From Zeugodacus cucurbitae (taxonomy: Eukaryota; Arthropoda; Insecta; Diptera; Tephritidae), in contig NC_071669.1 in assembly GCF_028554725.1 (NCBI RefSeq), positions 47,199,501 through 47,263,500 of the forward strand: 64,000 bases of DNA, given 5' to 3'. The translations under genes were made by a program, and so were the position numbers. This document shows, piece by piece, positions 48,719 through 61,995 of the stretch (position 1 is its first letter; each line of letters starts with the position of its first letter). The notes under the pieces are model-generated. The model did not search any database. It worked only from the letters and a program-made list of their open reading frames with translations, and was not told the DNA's origin.

Positions 48719-50600
48719 TTTTTCATACAAATTTTAACGTGTGGGGGGAGCAAAAAAAATGAAATAATAATAATAACAACAAAAATACACTGTACACAGC
48801 ACAATACTTGTTTCTGACTTTAACTTTTTGTTTATTTTTTGTTTTTGTATTTTCGGCTTAGAACAGGAATCGCGCCACAAAGCAACGTGTAACGAATAAC
48901 GCTAGCTGTGTTTACTGGTTTACTTGCAAATTAATTGTGTTTCAGATTTTGTACACTTTTTAGAAATTTTTGAAATATTTTTTTCAACAGAATTTTTTGT
49001 AATTTCTTTAAATTTTTTTAAATTTATTTTTAACTTTGTTTGTGTTTTGTGTTTTATTATTTTTGCTTATTGTAACTCTTGCTTTGTAGCTTATTTATTT
49101 TTTGCTTAATTGCTTTGCATTAAATTTGTTTAACTTTCATTAAATTTATTGATTTTGCTTTTTTAATCACAATAACAGGAATTTATTGATTTATAACGTT
49201 TTTTGTTTGTTTTTTATTTATTTATAATTTATTTATATTTTAACAATTGACAATTCTGCCTAGAATTGTCTATAGACTTAATGATAAAAACAAATTAATT
49301 TAATTATTTATTGTTGTAATTGTTATTATTTTGCTAATTATATTACTTTTTTGTTTTCAACAAATATTGCACTTGAGAACTTTTGCTTGCTTTGGGTTGT
49401 CTTTATAGATTTATATATATAATATATTTTTTTTAAATTATTTTAACTTTTTTAATTTAATTAATTTGCTATTTCGCTTTTGTGTTCGCTTTTTGTGACT
49501 GTAGGCAAAGCTATTTTTTTATTTTTTTTTTATATTTTTTTAAATATTTTTTTCTAATAATTGTTGTTGCTACTTTCTGCTGTTAGTGCGCATGCTAAGT
49601 AACTTTTCTTAATTTATTAATTTTTTATTTTTGTTGTATTTTTTTTTTGCTTCTGCTGCAGGTATGTCTTATTGTTGTTGCTAGTTTGCCTCTAAGTTGT
49701 TGTAGTAAGTTTTATTTTAATTGTTGGTTGCTATTGTTGCAGTTTGCGCTTAGCAATAGTTGTTTGTTAGTGTTGTTGTTGTTGTTTGTTTTTATTATAA
49801 TATATATATAAGAGCATTTAAAATATTTATATTTTGTTGCTTTGCTTTTCAACTGATTTTTGTATTTGCATTTATGTTGAATTTCAATTTCATCTTATGC
49901 ATGTATGCAGGTATGTATGTATGTATATATATTTATATATATATATATATATATTTTGCTTTAAATAAAGGCACCGCGAATTCATTTAACAATAACAACA
50001 GCAAATATATTCAATAAAAAAAGATCTTGTTGCTTGCTTTTCTTTTTGATTTATTTTTTGTAATTTTTTTGTTTTTATTTTTTTTATTTTTAATTTTTTT
50101 TTATTATTTTCTAAATTTATTTTAAACTGTTTCTCTTGCATTTACATATGCTTATATGCACAGATATATTTTTATTTATTTTTAAATTAATTTTTATTGC
50201 GCTGGCAACGCCGCTGTCAAACTGCCTAAGCGTAAATTATTTTTATTGCGAATTTGCTGACCATAAAATGTATTTTATGCCGTTATATATTTTTCTCGAA
50301 CCCAATTATTTCACTAAAATATAGAAATGGCTGCGAGAAATGCGCTTTGTTACCGTATTTTTAGCAAGCACTGTATTATTTTCTTTAAATTATTTTTTCT
50401 CTTTATAACCGTAATTCGGTCACGCGCTGCGCTTTGCACCAGCTTCTAACTCCGTTATACGCTACAGACTACTAAATAACTCGCTCGCTTGATCCTGCCG
50501 CGGCAGCGCGTTTGTGGCACGCTGACGTTGTTGTTGTTGTTGTTGCAGCGTTCACAGCACAAATGTGGAAGCACTAACTGTTTGTACGCTTATCTTCACC
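48719..50600 (-). promoter_or_regulatory. Probable 5' leader and promoter-proximal region of the 48.7 kb gene
   Basis: Read on the minus strand, this is A-rich with many AAAACAACAACA, CAACAACAACAAC and AAATAAAAAA runs and no long frame of its own. Long, CAA/A-rich 5' untranslated regions of this kind are common in fly regulatory and neuronal genes. GC content jumps at about 50,400-50,660 (GTCAGCGTGCCACAAACGCG and CTGCCGCGGCAGGATCAAGC on the minus strand). A transcription start may lie there, but no TATA/initiator pair is convincing. Whether the leader is one exon or several cannot be decided from sequence alone. Confidence 0.35.
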
Positions 50601-53580
50601 TACACCTGCTGGCTGATTAGTTGCAAGCGTTTTCTCGCCTTTTTTCGCCACCGTTTGCCACAATGCCGCTTGCCTCACCTTGCCGGCCGCCGCTGTTTGC
50701 CAAATGGAAAATTTTCACAACAACAATAATTTGTTGTTGTTTTCTATTTATTTTCGTATTTTATCTTATTTGCATTGAATTATTTATTTCTCTGCTTAAT
50801 TGCTCAGTTGCCGCGCGTAATTTGGCAGCAATTTATTTAGAAGCGTTTATTTTTTGCTATTGCTCGCTTTTCGTTTCGTTTCCGTTAATTTGCATATGCT
50901 CAATTGCGATTACTTGGCGGCGGCATCATCATCGTCGGTGAACACATTGCATGCCACACATTTAAATCAACACATTGCATGCAACTAACGGCCTGCAGCG
51001 CTCGGCGTACAACTCAATTTGATTAGCTTAGCTTTTTATATGCTTGCTAGAGTATATATAGCTGATTTTTAACGAAATTTCTTCAATAATTTTTTTTAGT
51101 TTTAAAAATTTTTTAAATTAAAATTTTTTTTATTTAAATTCTTTTTTTAATTTGTAAAATTTTTAAATTTTTTTAAATTATTTTTTAATTATTTTTGATA
51201 ATTATTTTTTTTTTAATTAATTTTTATATTTTCTTTTCAATAATTTTCGTTGTCTTTTTTCGCTTTATCTCTGCTCGCCTGCATTTAATTTGGCTATCGT
51301 CTGCACTGTATCTGCTCTTCTTCAATTCTTCAATCCGTTCGTTGCTATTTTTTGCAGTGTAATTTCATTTGTTGCTTAATTTTTATGCACAAATTCGCCA
51401 CTTTGTAGTAGCTGGTCGGTTGCTGCCGCTGCTAATTGGCTTGTAGCGTATTTTTAGTTGCACAATTTTTATTTTATTTTAATTTAACATTTCTTATATA
51501 TATAGTTTATATATATATTTTTAGTAGTGTTGCTTTGTAATTTATTGTAATTTCTTTAAGTGTTGATTTTTTGTTGCTTCTTTTTCGCGTAATTTTATTT
51601 CAACATTTCAGCATTTGTTTGTTTAGGTGTTTGCTTGTAGTTGAAACACTTAAAACACGTACAGCCACTTGAGTAAATGAGTAAATCCGTTTGCCTACCT
51701 ATTGAAAATATTTTAATTTGTTTAAAAATAAATTGAAATTTTTTTTCTTAGTATTTTTGTCAATTGTAGCGTAGAGCTGAGAGTTCGAAGTGACGAGTTG
51801 GGGTGTTTTTTGGAGATGCTTGTTAATGTTTTTTACTCATTAAGCATTTTTAAAAAACTTGTTGATCTTTATTAAAAAAAATAAGCTTCACCATTATTTT
51901 TTAATCAATATTTGGTCAACCATTTCACGTTTATTTACACAATTTCCTTAAAGAAATATTTTTATTACAATAACATCGTTTTCCTTAAAAAAAATAAAAT
52001 TCATCACAATAATATTGCTTTCTTCAGCAAATATTATTTTTGCTGTTAATTATTCTTAAAAAATATTTACTTATTTTAAAATTGTTTCTTCATACAATTA
52101 TGTGCTGCTGCTTTATTTATCAATTAAATGTTTTTATTATTATATATAAAATAGTTTTTAAATTGTTATATTTATTTTTATATTATTTATTACTGATTTA
52201 TTTCTTTTATTAAAAATTGTGTAAAAAATATTTATAAAAAATTAAAGAAGATGCATTGATTAATTTTAATGAAATTGTATTTTAAAAATTTTATTGAAAA
52301 TTAAAAAATTAAAATAATAATATTTTTTAAATAAAAAAAATTGAAATACATAAAATTTTTTTTTTAATTTTTTGATATTCAATATTTTAGTTTTTTATGT
52401 CCACCATTAATTTTGAAACAGGTTTTCATTTCTCATTAAAAAAATATTCCAGTTTTATTTATTAATTATTTATTTTTTTATAATTTACTCAGTTAACTAC
52501 ACTATTTTCAAAACTATGAAATTTTGTTAAAAATGCTATATTTATTTTGAGATAATTTTGTAACAATAACTTAAAAAAAATAAATAAAAATTTAAAATAA
52601 AATGTTTAAAATTTTTTTTTATTAAAAAAAATAACATAATTCAATTTAAGTAAATTAATTCTTTTAATTATTTAATTTATTTATTTAAATTTTTTAATTT
52701 TAAATTAATTAATTTATTAAATTTTTTTTAATTTTATACACTTTTTTATTTTATTCGAAGCAAAATAGTAGCGAATTATTTAAAAAAAATTATTTTGAGT
52801 TTTAACTTCTTTTACTTGAACATTTTCATTTATTTTTTAAAATATTCTAGTGTTTTTTTCTAAAAATTGATACCACTTTTTTTACCTAATACAAAAAATA
52901 TATATTTTTTTTATTTATATTGTTTAGTAGAAAGCTTTATTTCATTTTTTTTATGAGAATATATATCAAACTATTATGTTTTAAGTTTATTTAGTATTAG
53001 TTTTAATAATTGTTTTGTTAATTCACAGCAACCACACACATTTGTCGAGTTTTGAAAAATTTTTATTAAATTGTAAAATTTAATTTTTTTTCACATATTT
53101 TACACACTCCCAACAACACAGAAAAAATTAAAAAATCCGCAAAATTTTAATTTATATCATATTATTAATTTATTATTTTTCTTCTCTTAATATATTTGAC
53201 TAAACACAGACTTCACAATATGCTACAAAAAGTGTTTTCTAACGCTTGTATTTGCGTGACATGAAGTTTAATCAATTTAGTTTTTTATCAAAAAAAAAAC
53301 AATTTTTTTTTTTTATTGCACGCCTAAATAATTGTTATTAATTTCTTTTTGTTGCCGCGGCAGTTGCATTATTTGCAATAGTAACAACAGCAAAACGCTG
53401 CGAGTTGGTGGAAATTTCGTGAAAAGAGCACGTGATATTCGTAGAAAAAGCACCGTGATTGATGGTATGGTTGTTGTTGTTGTTGCTATTGCTGTACTTT
53501 ACACAGACTATATGTATATATTTTTTTTAACTTAAACTCGCGTACTCGTATGACAACATTAGCGCGCTGAGCACACTTTA
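50601..53580. other. Extremely AT-rich stretch
   Basis: Apart from a GC-richer head at 50,610-51,010, this consists largely of poly-T/poly-A mixtures, by eye over 80% A+T between 51,060 and 53,300. AACACATTGCATGC occurs at about 50,941 and again about 31 bases on. No coding sequence. It probably lies in a leader intron or upstream DNA of the minus-strand gene. Confidence 0.5.
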
Positions 53581-56500
53581 AGCGACCGTGCGAGCGTGTG
53601 TGGCTTTCTTATCTGCAGCGGCCAGCAGTTGAAGGTAGAGCGAGCGAGATTTCAGGTTCTGACTGCGGTGCATGAAAGGTTTTTTTTTTTTTTTTTTGAT
53701 TTTTTGTTGTATATATGCTGAGCTATTACGGTTGAAAATAGCTTTGGCAGCAGTAGTCTTTTTTTTTGCTGACTTTTTCACACCAGCGCTCACCAAAAAT
53801 ACGCCCATACAAAGCACAAATACACACATGCAAGAACGCTGACCAGCAAGCGGCGAGTTTATAAGGTGTTAAGAACGCTTACTCCAACTATAATTTATTA
53901 GTTTTTTTTAACACTTTTTGCTTGCACTGCTGCTGCTGCTGGTGCTGACTGCTTCAAAGAACACACCCACACGCACGCACACACACGCCGTACAGGACAA
54001 TTTGCTATATGTACCGTTGAACGCTTGAACGCTTACTACACAACGCCTTGCACTGCAGTTCCGACTCATGCAGCTGACTAACAGCGAATCACTCGTACAT
54101 TCAGTACATTCACACACGGTTGCGGTGGCGTATACGCTACATAGGTAGCGCTGACGACAGCGCTGCACACCACCACTGCGACGCGCGCGTATATGTGCTG
54201 TAGAGTATACAAACACACACACGCGCATATGATTTTGAAGTGTCTAGCATGGAAGCGCTAAGGCGGCGCTGCTGCAACGCTGCTTTAGCTGGAGTTATTC
54301 TATGTAAACGCGGCTAAAGCGGCATGAAGCGCGGCAGCGCGCGTTGGAGTTGCGGACGCGCTGCGTTTGTAGCAGTTGCGGCACGCGCTATATTCTAATT
54401 TTTCTGTTTAATTTATGTCTTTTACTATTAATAAATATCCTGCTTACACTTCCTAGTTACTTGCTTTGCGCTTTATTCAACAACGCTCAATACTGCTCGC
54501 CGCTCAGCGCTGCAAAATGCCAATTTTTGTCGCTAGCAAACACAAAAATCCATTGCGCTCACGAAAAAACCATCAAACTGTGCAAAAAATCAATTGAGGC
54601 AAAGCGTCGTCCTGCGCGCGGCACATACAGTATATGCAGATATACACACACACGCGCGCGCGTTGTTAGTGCAGCGATACTAAAATAAATACAACTACAA
54701 TCTTTTTACTGCACACTTCCTGCTTTTGCTTTTATGTTGCGGAAATTAGCAACTTCCTTGCGTATATTATAAACTTTTAAATAATGCAATCTCACTTGTC
54801 TTTCCGCACAACCAACGCGCTTTTCGGCAACGCTTCGTTAAAATACTTTTTTGTGAAATTTTTTCGGATTTTACTATTTGATTTTCATTTTCTACAACAC
54901 AGCTTTCACAGTTTGCTGGCTGGCTGACTTCTGCTGCTGCCTTGCACGCTTGTGTATCCTGGCGGCTGGTGTGTAGTTTTTGTTCGGCGCTCTCGTGTGG
55001 ACGCAAACGCTCGTGTGGGTGTCCCAAAAATATGGACGTGTGTGTGTGTGCGCGCGGCAATGCGTTCCAAAAGATATACAAAATAACTGTGCGCTGCTTT
55101 TTCCCACAAGCGCTTCATGTGTTTGTGTGTGAGGCGCGCTGTTTTAGCCAAGTTTACCGCTGTCGGCAATAATAAAAGGATACTTTCGATATCGAAAAAT
55201 TCGAAATTCTTCGCGCTTACTCACTGTTTTATAGCGCCGCGCTGTGTGAGCGTCTGTGTGCGCAGCTTTTGTTGTTATTTTTTTTGTTTACTTATTTCCT
55301 TCTACTAACAAATATTTGTTGTTGCTATTGCTTTTGTTGCACTTTATGGCCTTTTAACTGCTGCCTTTCATACCAAAAATTTGCTGCTATCCACTATACG
55401 ATACTGTTAACGCTCAGCGAGCGTAAGGGTGCGCTTTTGAGCGAAATAACGAAATTCTCCGAGCGCGCGCATTCTGTCAGTCACTCTATCTCTAGCGCGC
55501 TCTCCAACAACCGGCCTATTAGTCATATTTACGACACAGACTGCACGCTGAGCACATTTTTTTCACAGCAGCGCGTTTTGAGTACTTCGAAAAAGCTCAG
55601 AAGAACATGAGTGTGTATATAATTTGTTATCGCTCTGAAGGCTAACTCAGCAACAACATAAAACAACAAATTGGTTGCCGAAATGTTATGCTAGTGAGTA
55701 AGGCATTTATATTGGCTAATAAATAGTGAGCGCGCGAGCTTTACTCATTTATTTAAAAAAAAAAAGCTCTTCCACTCAATGCGAGCATTTATGTGTAATA
55801 TATATTTGGCGTAGCGCGTGTTCTGAGCGCATGGCGTGTAGAATATTTCTTTCTAGTATTTTTCCACACTTTAGTCACTGGCTATAATGCAAAGTAATTT
55901 TGAGATTTCGACGCAGCGCAGGATCGGCGCAGGATAAGCGTACAGCGCGCTTAAAATATTCCTATTGCAAAAATAAAAATTTCTTGTATGTATAATTTTG
56001 TCAGACACTGTGCGCGAAAACTATATATGACAGCCTTGAAAATTCATTATTAATTGAAAAGCTGAATGGCTGATAAAGCCAACAACAATTGTGTGTGGTG
56101 CCAAACGTGTTATTTAAAGCAATGTGTGATCTATTTGGCTCATATTCATATGAATTTAGTGTGTCAAAAAATTTATTTTTCGCACTTAAATTATTTGTAT
56201 TGAATCTAAATTGGTTCGCTTAACATTAAAAAAAAATTTTCAATTTTTTCTTCGAAATTTTTTTACTTCCGTTTTTGAATATTTCCCCAAAATAACTACG
56301 AATTTATTTTTTTTAATTTTCTAAAAAAATTTATTCTTCTATTTAATTAGTTATACGTATTTCCTTTAATGTTGTTTACACTTAGTAGGCGCTTTATCGC
56401 AGCGCGCTTGCAATATTCATACATGCAAACATATATATATATATTTGGCTACCTCACAGTCCCGCACAAAACTACACAGCGCGCTCACAGCAAATGCCCA

Positions 56501-57180
56501 AGCATGACACGGCGTATGTGCGCACTACATTTAATTAACAACACCAACACTTTTAATTTTTTTTTTTTAACTACTAATAAAGGTTGTTGTTAATAATTGT
56601 AAAGTTAATTGATGACAATTTTCTAATTTGAAATTTTTTTCATAAATTTTTTATAATTTTTTTAATAAATTTTTTATCAATTTTTTTATCAATTTTTTTT
56701 ATATATTTTTCTACTAAAATTATTATTTTATATTGGATTTAATTTTATTTCCACAATTTTATGCGCAACACCTTCACTTTTCAACAATTTTTTTTATAAT
56801 TTTTTTTATAGATTTTTTTTTAATATTTTGCTGTTGTTATTTATAAATGACAAATATTCGCTTCGCTTACACTCAATTAAATTTCGCCAAAATTTGTGAC
56901 ACGCAAAAGAATTTTCCACCAAACACTTGATTTGTATTATTTTGATTAAGAATTTTTTTGATTTTAAATAAATATACAGAAAAAGAAACGAAATGAATTT
57001 TTGACAATTGAAGAAAATAAACTGAAGAATCCGAAAATCGAGAATCGAGAACCGAGAACCGAGATTTGGTGTTTCACACCGAAATCGCTGGCATACACCG
57101 CCGCCGCGTTGTTGAGCACTTCTGAGTGCTACGTTCGCGTTTTTCGCGCTTTCGAGCTCCGCATGTGAGCACACTTAGCA
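53581..57180. other. GCGC-rich upstream region, possible promoter domain
   Basis: From about 53,580 GCGC and GCGCGC words become frequent (GAAGCGCGGCAGCGCGCGTT at 54,326; CACACGCGCGCGCGTTG at 54,648; GAGCGCGCGCATTCTG at 55,459), mixed with AC-rich and poly-T tracts (a run of 19 T near 53,680). Many open frames here are overlapping and low-complexity (CVCVRVGV, ARTHTHTSI). No gene is supported. The composition shift suggests promoters, enhancers or noncoding 5' exons, most likely of the minus-strand gene. Confidence 0.4.
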
Positions 57181-57700
57181 TGTGTTTGTATATTTACACG
57201 TGTGTGTATGTATGACGCTTGTTGTTACCGCTGCTGCCACCGCTGCCGCCTCGTGTTGCCTTTGCCCTTTGCTTTGCTATGCTTTGCTTTGCGCAGCGTT
57301 TGGTAGTTTCGTTTGCCAGTCGCGTCAACTAAAGAGTGAAATATTTGAAATGCTGCTTTTGCCTGCTACTTGCTGCTGGTCTAGCCAGCGCCGGCAGTCG
57401 TTGTTCGCCCCACCAGCGTCTCCACTCGTTTCATCGTGTGTCCACTGTCGTCTCGAAACACACGAACACACAAACAAACACTTGTATATCTTCGCAATCA
57501 AGTCGTCGGTATTCGTTCCTCCTTCATCGTTCTCGTGTCAATGTTGTTGGACTTTGCTTTCGTTATCGTTGTTGTTGGCATACAGTTGTTTTTGTAGTTA
57601 GCTCAATTATTTGCTTAGCCACTGTCGTTAGGCGCATATGCGGTACAGTGTGTTATTTTGGTATTATGAATGGAGAGATATTGTTTTTGGTTGTGTGAGG
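57181..57700. promoter_or_regulatory. GC-rich segment, possible distal 5' exon on minus strand
   Basis: The plus strand has an open frame of 139 codons starting at a non-ATG codon and giving a cysteine/leucine-rich low-complexity product, which I do not believe. The minus strand instead looks like leader sequence: AACAACAACGATAACGAAAG, CAAAGCATAGCAAAGCAAAG, GGCGGCAGCGGTGGCAGCAG. The last is followed by CGGTAACAA, a weak donor. This is an inference from composition alone. Confidence 0.25.
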
Positions 57701-58560
57701 TCATATTTGAGAGCAATTCTTAATTTTTTACAACAATTTTATTAAATTTCGTATTAAAAATTTTTTTTTAATTAAATTAATGAATAGGTCTTGTTTTCCT
57801 TATTTTTGTTGCAATTCCCATAACTCGGTAGATTTTATAACCAATAGTCTAATTATAACCAAAATTTACATTTAATATAATATATGTCATGTAATAATTT
57901 GAAACTAAGAAATCAGAGCAAAAAATTTAAGAACATATTATAAAATATATTCACCTCGGACATTAAGGACTATTTTTCAAATAACTTTTATTTAAAATCG
58001 TAAAGAAGGATGCGAAAAATCATATGGATTTTTTATAATATTTTGAAAAGCGAAGAAATTATATTATTATCACCTAGGAAGCAACCTCTAAATATGTTGG
58101 AACCTAGATAGAATTTAGGAAAACATTTTCAAGAAAAATTTAAAAAGAATCTGAACAAAAATTTGAATTTTAATTGAAAAACTTTCAAAGACTTTCACTC
58201 AATTGATAAAAATAGCGTGATAATAAACTATAGCACCTCTTTTTGGAGGTTTTTTTAATAACTTAATTTATTGAACAGTCAAAAAATTTAAATTTAAAAT
58301 AATATTTTAGCAGAAAGATGGTAGTAGGACTCCTTCAATAGCTCATACCCCATCTATACATGTATATATTTCGAAACGTTTATCAATGGAATTCTCTTAA
58401 ACAATGTAATATTTCAGAATAAATACATCATCGCCACCTTATATTCTCCATTTCTTCGCACACTATCTTTGGACGCTGATCTCCTCTTTATTAATTTTCA
58501 TGCCTTAGCAATAGCTGCCATCGATTGGTCACTTCTACTTCTCTGCTCGCTATCTTTTGG
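57701..58560. other. AT-rich non-coding stretch
   Basis: Nothing is recognised. It contains the hairpin ACCTCTTTTTGGAGGT followed by T7 at 58,235-58,256, which is probably fortuitous. Confidence 0.45.
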
Positions 58561-58784
58561 CGCTACTCGCCTGTCAAAAATTTTACATGTGAAAGCAACA
58601 ACAAAGATATCTAGTTGAACTCGTGCTGGAGAGTATGCAAATACCTCATTAAAAATTCTATCGCCGCCTACTGAGTGCTACCAAGTTTTGTTTTGCAGAT
58701 TTTAGAACCATTTTACTATTGTGAACGGTTTAAAGGACACTGTAAAAATAATAAAAATTGTGACACACAAATTTGAAATTGAAA
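58561..58784 (+). promoter_or_regulatory. Possible promoter and 5' UTR of the small spliced frame
   Basis: CTGTCAAAAATTTTACATGTG, CAACAACAAAGATATC and a TTTTGTTTTGCAG|ATTTT acceptor-like site (ending at 58,699) precede the ATG at 58,785. The sequence from 58,700 to 58,784 lacks upstream ATGs, and the sequence before the start codon (TTGAAATTGAAA) is a good fly initiation context. Transcription itself is unproven. Confidence 0.25.
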
Positions 58785-58984
58785 ATGGCAGGCGAAGATA
58801 AATCGTAAGTATTTTTGTATTGAATCAAAATGTTAATAACAATTAATTTTGTTGCAGAAAACATAAGACATGGACGGTGGTAAAAGAGTTCAGTGCGACC
58901 ATGTATAGACAATTCGATTTCAGTGGTGCCAGTTCGTATGAAAATTTCGAAAGTTTGTTCGATTGGTTTGTCTATAGCAGTTAG
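58785..58984 (+). CDS. Candidate two-exon micropeptide or gene fragment (48 residues)
   Basis: ATG at 58,785 in AAAATGG context gives MAGEDK and two bases of a seventh codon, then a GTAAGT donor at 58,805. A 53-base AT-rich intron ends TTTTGTTGCAG at 58,857, and the frame resumes as SKHKTWTVVKEFSATMYRQF, then DFSGASSYENFESLFDWFVY, SS, stop (TAG 58,982-58,984). Both splice sites are near-perfect, the intron is of typical minimal fly length and the frame is kept across it, which is hard to get by chance. The product is small, soluble and ends aromatic-rich. After the TAG the same frame is open for 24 more codons. The piece may therefore be the 5' part of a once longer gene, or a duplicated fragment with a premature stop. 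I do not recognise it. Confidence 0.42.
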
Positions 58985-61820
58985 CCAATCGATGACAGAA
59001 TTCAATATAAGAGTGCATATGGAGCTAATTTTTTAGAACTTGATTTTTATCAAGTCTAAATTATAAAAGGCTCATATGAGGGGAATACCTGCCAAAAATG
59101 AATTTTATAAAAACAATAAAACATGGACGCGAAGTAAAGGGGTTAATAAAATGCTATTTAGTACGAAATGAAGACTATTTGTTCAAAATGAAATATGGTT
59201 TGTCCAATTAGATACTATTCAACGCTTGTCGAATTGAAGATTACTAATAATACTTATATCAACATTTTCTTTTGTTTTTTTTTAATCAATTATAAAACAA
59301 ATATACAATATTTTCTATGAATATATTATAGCAAATCTATTATAGATATTAATATTAAACTCTGAAGACAGAAATACTGCTTTAGAGAACAAAAGTTAAG
59401 GAGCACAAAACGGACATTTTTTTAAATTTTGCTTCCCCTTTTCAATTAATCAATGCCAATAAGACCAAAAATGTCTCATATCTCATCGACTTCACACCTC
59501 TTAGGTCACCTGTTACCAAATTTTATTAAATGCGAAATTTAAAATTCTGAAAAATACGCGGACTTGGCACAAAATTTTCACCCGCCAACTAAGCAAAGCA
59601 ACCCACTGTAAACACGATGTTATTGCGACACAAATGAACATACATATACACTGCTATGTAATAAAGCGTCAATGCTAACTAACATCACTGTAATCACTGT
59701 AGAACTATTGGACTCTGCACAGATCGCCCCATCGAGACAACGCACCAAACGACGCCTGGTCGGTTGGGTGGTGTGTTGATGGCTTGCCGGTCTATTGGCC
59801 TGCTGACCGTCATAATGACCGATTTCGCATTATTGCTGATAGCCATTCCACCACCGCCACCGCTGCCATTGGACGCAATGCTAATTGCAAGCAATGTATC
59901 TACTTGTGCCACAAATACACTTACATACATAAATGTATGTATATTTGTAAACGTGTGCGGTCGGAAAGTGAAAAGGCACGATAAATGACAAAAAATAAAA
60001 ATAGAAAAGTGGCCAAATTGCTCATGCAAATAAACGCGCGTCACAATTCTGAGCAGCCTGTGTCGGACTGCCAAAAAAGTTTGCAGCCATTTTGGTAAGC
60101 GCGTGAGTGCTGTGCGAGCGCTGGGCCAAATATGTCTACAAAAAGGGTGAATTAAGAAATGTTTAGCATACGCTACGGTGTTGCAATTCTGCTTAATCAT
60201 ACCAAAAGTTTTCGCGCATTATTTTAGTACGCGGCGCTGGCAAGCGGATAGCGCGGCGGCGCGGTACATTTAATCAGCTGAGCGGGGCCAAATGTTATAC
60301 GTCAACGCGTTGTCGTCGTCGTTGTCGACGCCGCATTGTCACTGTGCTACTCGCCAGCGCCATGCTTGTCACATGAATGAATCGGGTGCGCACTGACACA
60401 CAAACGCTCACTCGTATCCCTTAGATGCAAATGCATTGCCTTAGACTGCATTTATTCACAATTTTCGCTTTGTTTAGCGTGTAGTTTTGGTCGCGCGTCT
60501 GTATGTATGTTGGTGTCAACGCGATTGTCATTAAAAATAGCCAAATTCGAGCAACAACAAAGCCAACTTGTATGTAGTATACACAAGAGTACATACAAAT
60601 GCGCTTGTTTGGTCAGATCATAGTGCGCTTGCCCGCTCAGCTGGTTTCGTGAGCGCGCTACTAGCGCACACAAACGCACACACTATGCGCTCACCTACAT
60701 CCCTGCTAACACTTACAGCAACAACTTGTATTTTTTCTTCTGATACTAATTCTAATTTTATTACTTCATATTCTAATCTCCCAGTAATCAATCGTCGCAC
60801 CGCGTGGTCTTTTGCTGACGCGCGCACACCCGTACTCCCACAGCGCGCCGCTGCGCGTCTAACCACATGCTCTCCATGACAGCGCCACTCAAGCGCTCCA
60901 CAAAAATCTACTCAAAATTTTAACATTTTGAGCTGCATGCGCATTTCTCTCACTGCTGCTCGAGATTTGCTACCCTTTCACGCTCATTTACCACCATTTT
61001 ATTTTTATCTCAAACCACATTGCTGCTGCGCTCAACGCTATTCCTTGCTGTTAATAATTTTATATTAAGCGCGTTGTTGTTTTTGTATTTATCACATTTG
61101 CTTATTTTTAATTTAGTCGTCTTTTGGCGTATTACGTCAATGTGCGCTCACGCTTTATGCGTCGCGCGGTGTTGAGCTCTCTGAGCTCTGAGCTGCGCGC
61201 TCGTATGAGTCTATGAGTACTTTCGCCCGTCCGACCATGTGGAGACGCAAGCACATTTAGGCACATTTATGTTTATATATATAAATATATTTTAATATAG
61301 CGCATCGAATCACTGCTGCCGCAACTACTTACTAACACCTTCAACTTAATATCGTTTGCTGACGCGCACAACTCACGTGAATCCAATAATGGAATTTTCA
61401 TAGTTGGCCTCCGCATTTGTTTGTTTTAAACTAACAGTAGCAAGATTAATCACTTTAAGTGGGGGTTGTATAAATTGAAAGGGGTTGGTGCAATCACAAT
61501 TCGAGCGTCTAGCAGCAACAACAACACATGTCTTAGTGGCGCGTCTGCACAACGCTCTAGTCTGGTGTGGTGTGAAGGAGGCTCGGCTCCTTAGACTATG
61601 ATTGATGACAACTTAGCTCTAAATAGACACTTCGGGGGAAGATGTGCGTGCGACATGCACGAGAAAAGAAACACCGATAAGTGGAGTTATGTCTAGTCTA
61701 CAGAAGTTCTTTAAGTTATTTACTTAAATGCAGTCCGGTGGGCAATAGAGAATGATTAATGGTTTTTCAAGTTATTTAGTTCTCAACTAGAGAACTTGAA
61801 AGATCGATTTTAGTATGACA
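58985..61820. other. Non-coding stretch with GC-rich islands
   Basis: An AATAAA-type signal occurs near 59,115. Positions 59,700-60,480 and 60,580-61,260 are GC-richer (CACCACCGCCACCGCTGCCA at 59,850; ATAGCGCGGCGGCGCGGTAC at 60,249; GTCGTCGTCGTTGTCGACG at 60,313; GAGCTCTCTGAGCTCTGAGC at 61,175). A 168-codon minus-strand frame (59,694-60,200, ATG start) lacks any domain. These look like regulatory islands rather than exons, but a real exon cannot be excluded. Confidence 0.4.
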
Positions 61821-61995
61821 CTTCACATGGTTTCATAGCAATACTTCGGGGTCTATTAGGACATTTCGAAAGATCTTTAGTTCCAGAAGGGAAAACTCGA
61901 ATTGTATGTGAGTCTTCACATTGTTCTCATAGCAACACAGCGGGTTCTATTAGGACATTTCGAAAGATCTTTTGTTCCAGAAGAGAAAACTCGGA
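61821..61995. repeat. Tandem duplication, two units, 93-base period
   Basis: Unit 1 (61,821-61,902) and unit 2 (61,914-61,995) share CTATTAGGACATTTCGAAAG, ATCTTT(A/T)GTTCCAGAAG and GAAAACTCG with a few substitutions. Both start with CTTCACAT. No further units are seen on either side. Confidence 0.9.

Noticed and set aside
57182..57601. 139-codon cysteine-rich plus-strand frame
   Set aside because: It starts at a non-ATG codon and its composition reflects TGCTGC/TTGTTG repeats. The minus strand looks more like leader sequence.
58235..58256. Hairpin plus T-run resembling a bacterial intrinsic terminator or a histone-type 3' end
   Set aside because: Such terminators do not operate in nuclear DNA, the stem is only five pairs, and no histone gene or pol III gene precedes it.
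59694..60200. 168-codon ATG-started frame on the minus strand
   Set aside because: It lies in GC-richer DNA where stops are rarer, has open frames opposite it, and contains a glycine run from a CCACCGCCACC repeat. No recognisable domain or splice signals support it.
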